From Brachionus koreanus (taxonomy: Eukaryota > Rotifera > Eurotatoria > Ploima > Brachionidae): a stretch of 32,291 nucleotides of DNA. A model generated the notes under the pieces. The model saw only the letters and a program-made list of their open reading frames with translations, was not told where the DNA came from and did no database searches. Positions within the stretch are counted from its first letter, which is position 1. The number at the start of each line of letters is the position of its first letter. The translations under genes were made by a program, and so were the position numbers. The stretch spans positions 400,301 through 432,591 of the forward strand of contig PJRA01000323.1 of NCBI GenBank assembly GCA_016987375.1, read 5' to 3'. This document shows positions 20,430 through 29,100 of this stretch, piece by piece.

Positions 20430-20704
20430 TTAGTTTGTTTCATCAAAAAATTGGTACAGCTCACTAAATGAAAGCTTTCCATCTGAATTTTTGTCAATTA
20501 GTCTAAAAAAAATGTCCACTTGCTCTATTTTATTCAAATCATTTTGATTCAATTTTTCCAAATCATAATAATCAAACTCTTTGGGTATGTAGACTAAATT
20601 CGATTGTCTTAAAAATCGAAAAAAAAATTAATATCAAAAAGGCAAAACGTAAAGATGCTTAAAGCCTAAAATAAATTTTTTGTACACTTAAAACAGTCAA
20701 GCAT
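20430..20704 (-). CDS. mini EF-hand protein, about 64 aa
   Basis: The terminal exon (20607-20430) follows an acceptor TTTTTAAG and encodes about 59 residues. An EF-hand at its end has the loop DKNSDGKLSFSE (Asp at 1, Ser at 5, Gly at 6, Leu at 8, Glu at 12) flanked by helices EQVDIFFRLI and LYQFFDETN. A 17-base first exon (20704-20688, MLDCF..) joins in the correct phase through an 80-bp intron with a weak GTGTAC donor, giving 64 aa. If that exon is wrong, the N-terminus lies further upstream, beyond a LINE scrap. One canonical loop is visible; the preceding YYDLEKLNQNDLNKIEQ is not a second loop. A calcium-binding role is inferred from the loop; the family is unknown. AATAAA on the - strand lies at 20350-20355. 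Confidence 0.55.
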
Positions 20705-20754
20705 AATTTCAAATAAAAGAATTGTTTTTAACTAATTCTTTTTTTTTTTTAGGT

Positions 20755-20812
20755 AGACAAAAGCTTCTACTCCTTGTTTATGGACTTGGCTGTAAACCAA
20801 AAGTCTTAAATT
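20755..20812 (+). pseudogene. LINE scrap, GLGCKP family
   Basis: TCTACTCCTTGTTTATGGAC and CTTGGCTGTAAACCAAAAG correspond, with a one-base insertion, to the SFYSLYGLGCKPK segment at 11220-11265 on the other strand. Only about 55 bases are recognisable. Confidence 0.55.
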
Positions 20813-21762
20813 AGTTTTCAATTCAAACAATATAGTCAATTGTCTATTAGACACTTACTCGACAATGTATATATATTAGTATCAGTATCAGTGGTGAAAT
20901 TTAGTAGAAACGACAGTCCAAATATTTTCAAATTTTAACCTAGCATTAAGCTAAGAATATACTTTAGATAAGACATAAATTTAATATATTTTTTGAAAAA
21001 AATTATCAACATTCTAAAAAAAACTTCATAAGTAGTACTGTTTACTTTTAGAACGATAAAATACCCAATAATGAACTTCATAATGTTAGTTAAATATAAA
21101 ATAAAATACGTTAATATTTACTAGTTTTTTTTAGTGTTAAGTTTTATTTCTTTTAAATAAAATTAAATTAAAATATAAACAATTTTTTTAAAATATCTTT
21201 TTTAAATTTTTAAAAATTCTTTAATAATATGATTGACGGAGTGAATTCTTCTTGAAAAGTCGTTTAGATGATATTAAATAATTGTACAAAATTTGATTAA
21301 ATTCAGTCAATGGAAACATATTTTTTACCTTAAAAAACTTTAGAACATTTTTTTTGAACACCCGTTAGGTTTAGGTACAAGATACTCTTTTGATTACTAA
21401 TTATTAAGCTATTTTTGTCTGTCAAAAAATTTTATTTGGGATTTTTTAGATATGCGATGGTGCTTTTTTTAGGTCTAAAAAAATAGAAACATTAATTTTT
21501 TTTAAATTTTGCATTTTTAAAAAAGGCTGTTTATTTTTAATTTAAGTATATTTGTAATTCTAAAATTTTAAGTCATATTATATGTTAAAATAAACAGAAT
21601 TGAATACTCTTCAAAATTAAATGTCTAACTCTTTGTTTTTTTAATTCTAAAAAATTTTATGAAATGAAAACTTAAAATGGAAATTTCTAAATTTTGAAAA
21701 TGTTACGTTATTATTGTAAAAAGAAAAGTCTATTAAAGACGTCAGCAGAAACAGAAATGAAA
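20813..21762. other. AT-rich stretch without genes
   Basis: No coding sequence or defined repeat. A GTAAGT donor-like site on the - strand near 20858 has no usable exon attached. Confidence 0.45.
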
Positions 21763-21764
21763 TA

Positions 21765-22292
21765 ACGGGTGATGCATAAGTAAATGGACAAAAGTTAAGT
21801 TAACTTGCCCGATCATGCAAATGATCAGGGGATCTTATATATATATATATTTATAAACTACTAAAAATTAGCTATAATATTGCAAAAAAAATTTTTAAAA
21901 TGGGACTTTCTGTGTCTGAACGAGAGGCTTTTCGAAAAACAGTCAAAAATATGATTTCACAAATGGCAAAATCCGACATTGTGGCGCACTTTACTAAGCA
22001 AAGAATCGCTCGAAGCACTATATATAATACGATCAAACGTATTCAAATTGGAGATCCGATCAAGGACAATAAGAGAACGGGTCTTCCAACTACCTGGACA
22101 GCTGCAAGGAAGACAAAACTGAAGAGATTGACCACGATGGAGTCACGATGGAGTTTTTTCATTATTTAAAAATCATAATTCTATTGAAAAATAAATTCTT
22201 TACATAAGAAAAAAAAAACAGAACTTAATATCATTTTTATTTTTTGAGATATTCGCTTTTAATTTTTGTCCATTTACTTATGTATCACCCGT
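21765..22292 (+). mobile_element. Tc1/mariner element, internally deleted, 528 bp
   Basis: Terminal inverted repeats begin ACGGGTGATGCATAAGTA on the left and read ACGGGTGATACATAAGTA inwards from the right. They match over about 32 bp with two differences. TA dinucleotides flank both ends (21763-21764 and 22293-22294), the diagnostic target duplication of this superfamily. Inside are a GATCAT/ATGATC hairpin (about 21808-21830), a (TA)n run and the transposase N-terminus. Autonomous elements are usually 1.2 to 2 kb, so most of the catalytic domain has been lost. Confidence 0.92.
21900..22169 (+). pseudogene. truncated Tc1/mariner transposase, N-terminus
   Basis: 89 codons starting MGLSVSEREAFRKTVKNM. 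A helix-turn-helix follows: ISQMAKSDIVAHF then RSTIYNTIKRIQIG, the first DNA-binding module of Tc1-like transposases. The linker (GLPTTWTAARKTKLKRL) leads towards a second HTH, but the frame ends shortly afterwards. The DDE catalytic domain is absent through the internal deletion. It could at most bind the inverted repeats. Confidence 0.8.
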
Positions 22293-22294
22293 TA

Positions 22295-24500
22295 ATATTA
22301 GAATGGTACTAGATTGATTTAAAAAAATTAATAGTGGTGACCAACGATATTTTAAAATTTGACGATGCTACCAGATATCAGATAAAAACTATAGTTATTG
22401 AGGAAATGCAGTGGCTATCCGTTTTGAAAAGGGTTACATTGGAGACACTTAATGATCCATCATAGAAAAGCTTAGTGGTCTAAACATTAGACTTAGTAAA
22501 ATAAAGACTTGCGTGAATGGTTTAAAACTTCAAATTGATGTATCGTCACTTTTATTTGATTAACAAAGCAGACAGACGCTGCTGAGCTGTTCCAAATGAG
22601 AATTAGATCTTTTTTCGAACTTATGATAGCAAAAATTAAAGATTGAACCCATTTAACCACTTCAAACAGTTGTGAAAAAAAGGGTACTTAGGGAATGAGC
22701 TATTAAACATATACAAACACTAAGAGAATCAATTGATTGAACTGTTTTTAGAAAATCCAGGACTTTGATAGACTTTACGCATACAATTTTTTTCCAAGTT
22801 TTTTGTGCTTCACTTCAAGTAGAGCAAAAAAAAATACTCCAATTATTTACAACTATAATTGTTTTCTCATTTTTTGTTTATTAAGAACTATAAAAAAAAG
22901 TCTGTTTTTATTAAGTTAAATTTTTTAAAAATTTATTTTTAAATTAATTTATTATTGACTATAGTTGACTATGATTTAACATCTTTTGCTGCACTTGAAA
23001 ATATGCGTTTAATTTTTCAATCAAAAAATCTTTAAAATTTAGAAAAAATAAATTAAATAATTATAGTGACAATCAATGGTAAAGATTAAATTATATGTAT
23101 ATGAATGAAGTAAGATAAAAAATTTTTATTTTATTAAGATTAGGAAAAGAATTATTTGAGCAATTAAAAACTTCAACACTACTTTCTCATCAATTAATCA
23201 TTTTCTTTATTTTAAAATATATATATAAAATATATTCATATTTCTTAATCAATTAGATCAGAAATAACTTTGAATGCTTCTGTTTTAATTAAGTGTATAT
23301 CAGGATATAATTTAAATTAAAAAAAGTTGATAAATTTTTTTCTTTTTTTCTAAATTAAAAGTCTCCAAAATTTTTGTCTACAAATATTCTGACAATATTC
23401 TCATGGTAATTCTTTTTCAATATTTACTCAAACTAAATTCATAAATAAAATATTCTTTCAATTCATAGCAAAAAATTTATGAGACATAAAAAAATTGATC
23501 AACATGCATTAACTGCATTTTGATCAATTTTTTTCCAATTAAAATAAAATCGTATTAAAAACTCTAAGCGTGATAATTCGATTAACTTAGTTTCTATTGC
23601 CTTAAGAAGTGGAAAATTTTATTTCTTATGAAAAATGTGTAGGCGTTGTCTACTTGAATTATCAAAGAAACAGTATTTAAAAAAAATTTGGTTATCCATG
23701 GCAGTTGCGAGCGGCTTTAGCTCTCTATTCATTCTCTTGTTTGAAAGCTGAATATAAATGCAGATTATGTGATAATTAAATGAAGTAACCTCATAATAAA
23801 GTATCTAGTGGAGTTAGAGCTAATGATTCTGATCACACTGACTTGTCTATTTTTAATTTGTTCCATAAAAATTAATTATTTTTAATTAGCTTATTTTTAG
23901 ATCAAATTTAATTGCTAATTGTACGTCTGATTATAGATGGATATCCGCAAAACTTGGCATGACTTTAATTGTCTAATTAGTTGTTTCTCAACTAATTAAA
24001 AAAAATTAATCTTCAATAAAAAATCGTCCCTTTTTGGTCAAAAAGCCAATTGTAATAAATATTTTAAATTAAAAAAATATATTTTTATTTTAAATTATCT
24101 GACCATTTGCTAATTTAAATGATCATTCATTTTGTGATCATGTGATAAGATATTTGGGTTGACCCGTTTTTCAACTGACAGATATCTGCCTGAACATATG
24201 AAGGACAATTTTTGTGTCTATTTTTAATAAGTCTGCGTTATTTTTAGGAAATTAGTTTGAAATCATATGCTTTGGATTTAAATATTAAATTTTTGTCTTT
24301 TTCTTTGTTGCTGGACATTCATCTTTCTCTAATTCTTTTTTATTAGAATTAAATTTTTGTTTTTAAATTACACTCAAATTTGAAAAATTTTTCTTCTGTT
24401 TAATTTTATAACAAAAACTTTAATATATGTAATAATGTAGTTCTATGGGTAAATCTCTCAAATTTATTCTATAATAAAAAAAAAAATTTTTTTTAATGAA
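22295..24500. other. AT-rich region with a short decayed coding patch
   Basis: On + at about 22395-22560, NAVAIRFEKGYIGDT, two stops, then EKLSGLNIRLSKIKTCVNGL can be read; it looks like a dead ORF of unknown family. At about 23708-23724 there is a GAGC/GCTC stem with a GGCTTTA loop, comparable to the LINE tail hairpins. Nothing else is recognised. Confidence 0.35.
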
Positions 24501-24664
24501 CTAAAATCTAAGACTTTCGTGACTGTTTTTAAGATAAAAAATTTTTGACCATTGAAAAAAAAATAAAAAATTTACTTTTTAGATGAGATGTGTCTAGAAG
24601 GAGCTTGAACACTACTGTGTATGATTATCGACAGACACATTACAGCTATGACAATTTTGTTCAT
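24501..24664 (-). CDS. small secreted peptide precursor (30-36 aa)
   Basis: ATG at 24664 opens a textbook signal peptide, MNKIVIAVMCLSIIIHSSVQ-A, followed by a short basic peptide starting PSRHISS. Read straight through, the frame stops at 24572 after 30 aa. A GT at 24575-24574 and an AG at 24523 define a 53-bp intron, the usual size here, and splicing gives 36 aa ending HESLRF. No Gly precedes the end, so amidation is not expected. A strong acceptor (TTTACAG) lies 12 bases before the ATG, so a 5' leader is spliced on. The gene starts about 300 bp after the NPF stop on the same strand. Identity unknown: peptide hormone, antimicrobial or other secreted peptide. Confidence 0.45.
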
Positions 24665-24862
24665 TATATTTCGCTACTGTAAATATAAAAAAAAATTATT
24701 TTTTTATTTTTTTATCTAATCAAATGTTTAATCAAGCTTTTGCATTTCAAATGAAATATTTAAAAATTTTATTTTCAATCTATTCCCAAAACGAACTTTA
24801 AGACAAAAAATAAATTAAAAAAAAAAACTTGTTTATTAAGTAGATACGCAAATTAGATAAAT

Positions 24863-24868
24863 TTTATT
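24863..24868 (-). terminator. candidate poly(A) signal of NPF
   Basis: AATAAA on the - strand about 96 bases after the NPF stop. It lies about 185 bp before the acceptor of the small secreted peptide gene. Confidence 0.45.
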
Positions 24869-24963
24869 GATAAAGAAAAAACACAAAAAATTAAAGAATG
24901 TCTAATTTTGTTCAATAAGTAATTTTATTTTTGTTATTTTTGTTAGAGCTGTGTCAATTATTT

Positions 24964-25372
24964 CTAATCGGCGATCGAGTCCTTGTTAAATATTCGTTTA
25001 AATTCATCAAACGAAATGACGCTGTCTCCTTTAAAATAAAGAAAATAAATTAGTCAAAATTTTAAATCAATTTAGATAAATAGACTGACCATCCAGGTCT
25101 AGAAGGTTGAACATGGAGCTGATGTAGGACTCGTCGTCAGCATTTCTGAAGTCGGACGCGCGAGCCCAGCTCCTCTTGCCGAATCGGGGTCTGCCCACCA
25201 CCATGTAGTAGTTGTGTAGTTGATTCAGGTATTTTTGCACGTCATTTGGCGTAAGAAATTCTCTGGGTACTGGTGGTGGTGTCGGGTACTCGGTCGCCTC
25301 CATCTGTCCGATGAGAGCTGCGATCAACACCAATCCTAAGCAACTGATTATCACTTGATTTTTGGCACACAT
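24964..25372 (-). CDS. NPF: neuropeptide F precursor with C-terminal EF-hand
   Basis: Exon 1 25372-25090 and exon 2 25028-24964 join through a 61-bp phase-1 GT..AG intron, giving 115 aa. Residues 1-26 are a signal peptide (hydrophobic VIISCLGLVLIAALI). NPF follows at 27-64: Pro-rich start, LTPNDVQKYLNQLHNYYMVV helix, then GRPRF with GKR (65-67) as amidation and dibasic cleavage site, giving an RPRF-amide. It should act on NPY/NPF-type GPCRs in feeding or arousal. The remaining peptide (68-115) has a helix ESYISSMFNLL, the loop DLDGDSVISFDE (92-103) and helix FKRIFN: a complete canonical EF-hand with Asp 1, 3, 5, Ile 8 and Glu 12. The intron splits the loop's fourth codon. This C-terminal domain is not part of any NPY/NPF precursor I know. 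A TTTTTTAG acceptor 36 bases before the ATG hints at a spliced leader or 5' UTR intron. Confidence 0.92.
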
Positions 25373-26109
25373 TTTTTTGATTAAATTTTCTTAAAAAAAT
25401 CTCTAAAAAACAAATGAGCTTATTTTCTACTTTCTTAAATAGATAATTGACTTAAATATCGCTTCAAATTAAAATTTGTTTGACATTAATCAATTGTGTG
25501 CGCACTAATGCTATGCTTGTCCTAATTAGAATCATGTAAATGTTTGACAATTTAATTTCTGTATGTCAATTAAATAACTAAATCTGATTGCGGAATGAAG
25601 AAATTTGAAAATTTGAAATTTTTGCGCACTGATATATTTATATGATTAATTTGTATTTAGGTATTTTCGTCTGCTTTTAATCTCTTAAATAGCAATAACT
25701 CAAAGATAGAGAGAAAAAAAAAAGAAATAAAGAGAAAATTGATCTCGTCTCCTAATCGCTCTAATACTGAGCCTTGAAATTAAAAAGAAAATTGCATCAA
25801 TAATCGTGCTTCCTTGCCAAATCTGATTAGAATCTAATTTCAAATTTACATATATTCAATTTTCATTTTTAATTGATTTTGCTTCCGACTAGAATGAGCA
25901 GCTACCTTAAAAAGTTTTAATTAAAATACAGATTTGGTGTATTTTCTCAATTGATTGTAGATATGCTGTGATTACTTCCGGTGAAATCATATTGGCAAAA
26001 TAAATTATTTTTTCCATTCACTTGAAGTAAAATTATATAGTTGGGAGTTGGATATTTTTTATTCATTAAAAAAAAAAGTTTCAAAAATGCAAATTTAACC
26101 GGCTCATGA
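25373..26109. other. spacer between exportin-4 and NPF
   Basis: 737 bp of AT-rich DNA with no coding signal. It must contain the NPF promoter or leader acceptor. The exportin-4 poly(A) signal AATAAA (-) is at 26058-26063, about 47 bases past that stop. Confidence 0.5.
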
Positions 26110-29100
26110 CTATCTAATAAATAGCAGGCCGTAAGTAGTAATCGAAAATTCATTAAATTTTGAATTAAACTTGATGCGATTTCGTTTCTCTAAATTGAAC
26201 ATGCTTAAATTGATTTCACAATTTGATTGATTTGTTGATGTGATTAATAATTTAAATCCGTTCTCGATTTTTTGCCTAAGTTGGTCGCTTGCGGCAAATC
26301 TATTTCGGATGAGCTGACTAACAAGATCAGTGAACAAATAGGGAAAACAACAAATTAAAGAATAGAGAACATTTGAAGACAAATCGAACACTTCCATCTC
26401 TATTGAATCATCAAAAATATATTTGAAAAATGTTCGAAATATTTTCTTGAGCACTTCGGCATAGGCACTATCGCATATTTTCCACTTGAACAAATATGCG
26501 CACAATGGCTGAATGGATTCTAGACAACAGCGGACCACTTCAACGCCAAAACCTCTTTTAAATAAAGCATTTTGTTTTATTTTTTCAGAAACAATTTTTT
26601 TTATATGACCAAAGCACTTTTGTTTAGAAGAAAAATCCTAATTACTTTTTATTAAATTTTCTTAGCAAAAAAATCTAATATTATTCTTTCTTAATTTTAT
26701 TCATAAATTTTAACTTAAAAATAACTTGTTTTAAATCATCAGTTTTCGTTAACATGTAACATAAATAGTTGCTCCAAAGCGTCTAACGAGAGGATCGTAT
26801 AGACCAAAGCGAGCAGCAATTTAAATTTAAAAAAATATTAAATTTGATTTAGAGTTTAAGATTAATCATTACTAACAATATTACTGCATGAAAATTCAAA
26901 ATGAATGATAACATTTTGATCAAAAGCTTTTATTCAAAAATTAATCATCTATTAAAATAAATGTTATCGGTTTCAGATAATTTTTAAAATTAATTAGAAC
27001 ACTAATTTAAAAATTCGAATTGTGAATTGCATTTATTCATAAGGGAAGTAGAAATTAAATTTGGTAATTAAACTATTGTCAAAAATTAATAAATAACGCA
27101 TCATGAAATTCAGTTTAAATTGAACAATTTAAATTAAAAAACATTTTACTCAATGTTCAGATATTAGTCCTTTATTATTTAGTATTTTTATTAATGATAT
27201 TCCTAAAAAAAAAAGTATAGCTAAAAATGAAAACTCGCTTCTGTTTGCTGACGATCTTGTCACTTTCTTCATTTATAAATAATCATAGATTTATCTTTAT
27301 TTTGTAAAAAAAATTTTTGAAACTAAAATAAAACTAAGTGAAAAATGAAGATGCCTGTTGAAAAAGTCGTGTTCAATAATTTTATCTAAAAAATTAACAA
27401 TAAGAAATGTTGACCTAAGAATTTATCGAACAGAAATTAAGTCTATCCATATTAAAATTGATTGTAAATTAACCTTGGTTTCAATCATAAAAAAATATCA
27501 AAAAATGTTGTAAATCTAAGTTGAATTTAATTAAAATCTTATCAAATAGATTATGAAATCGATTCTATCTTAGATTATTCTTTTCCTTGTCTTAACTCTC
27601 TATCAGAAAATAATATCAAAAGATTAGAACTAATTCAAAATTCACCAGTCCGTCCGTTCTATTCTAAAACTAAAATGTCATACTCCTTCCAATATTTTAC
27701 ATCATGAAGCCTACAATCAACTCAAACTACAAAGTTCAAATCAACATTGTGAGTTGTGTGAAGGATATATCTGGACAGGACTAAGACATTATGTTCCATT
27801 GGTCCTTAGACTGGTGAAAGAACATAAAGCAGGCGTCGAGTCAAGATATATTGAACGTCCACTTCCATTGTGTAATTGCTACCTTACTATTTATTCTTTT
27901 TTTTTCAGAGCCATCAAACATTTAAATATTCTGTACCGAATTACCTTGCTTAAGAAGACGTGCATTAATAGTTGAAGAAGCATGTTTAGTGCATGCCGAG
28001 ACATAGACCCCGGCCATGTTAGGAAGATCAATTTTTGTTGGCGAGTGATTCAGACGAGGCCATAATAAACAATGTATCTGCATAGCTTTTGTCATTGTCT
28101 TCAAGTCCAGTAGAACCTTCTACTTCTAGTAATTTTACAGAAGTATCACAAACAAAAATTGATCTTCCTCATCAAAACAAACAATATCGTCATCATCATT
28201 AACTCTCATACAGCCAGGAGTAGAAAAATATCATTGTTTACTAAGATGTGTAATTTTTAAAACCAATAAAATAAACTTTTTTTTTTTTTAGATTATTTTG
28301 TCCATTCAAAAAGAAAACTTTAGACTCATTTTATTTTATTTTATTTTCAGACTTTTACTATATAGTATATTTTGCTTTAAATAAACTAGGCTGATGACCT
28401 TCTGATGTAACAGTCCAAATCTAAAAAAAAATAAGATAAACTATAATCTTTAATCTTTTAACAGACAATGTCAAATATTTCTTTTCTAGCCAGCTTTAAC
28501 TTAATTGACAAATATTAGTCAGTCGAAAATCACTTTTATCCGATTAAATGTTTAACAAAATCGGGTCAAAAATGACTCGATCAAAGCTGTATGAGTATGA
28601 AGGTTAAGGTCATCAACAAGAACAAGAAACTAACAATGTTAGTGTTCAAAATTTAACAATAACAAGTGAAACTCCAGTTGTTTACAATATGGACGGATTT
28701 ATTAGAAAGCAATTAGGAAGGAAGAAAGGCTCAAAAATAAAACAAAAGAATTATAACTATTGATTCCTAAAATTTAACCCTGCCCTTTAAATCGAATTTT
28801 GTATTTTTTTAATATTTTTTATTTTCTTATATCTTTATTTTTAACTCAGCAGCTCTACTAAATTTTTTTGAGTTCCGATTCTGTTGGATCGCATTTTAAT
28901 CATTTTTTTTTAACATGATCAGAGTCTTTGTCTCGGCATGCACTAAACATTCTTCTTCGACTATTAATGCACGTCTTCTTAAGCCAGCAAATACGGTCTC
29001 TATCTATCTATCAATCTAAATTTTTCCAAAATTTATTTTAAAAATTTTTTCATTTTTAAAATGTATTTTATTTAGCTTATTTTAGATTTTGACATTTTTT

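Larger units (their letters stand above)
27948..28984. mobile_element. 1,037-bp segment bounded by 55-bp inverted repeats
   Basis: 27948-28002 and 28930-28984 are inverted copies with two mismatches in 55 bases. Weaker similarity continues inwards to the ATGTTA at 28015-28020 and 28909-28914. Inside are, on -, acidic ORF remnants (DDDDIVCFDEEDQF; LLEVEGSTGLEDND), dispersed repeat A with its insertion, and on + the ORF end VVYNMDGFIRKQLGRKKGSK. It looks like a compound or non-autonomous DNA element. No clear target duplication was found, so the outer boundaries are uncertain. Confidence 0.55.

Noticed and set aside
20820..20900. Candidate first exon of the EF-hand gene with a GTAAGT donor
   Set aside because: Joining it to the terminal exon gives an immediate stop and there is no ATG.
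26755..26825. GC-richer block that reads AARFGLYDPLVRRFGATIY on the minus strand
   Set aside because: Only about 23 codons, no family recognised and no splice context; also not a convincing tRNA fold. Left unassigned within the XPO4 intron.
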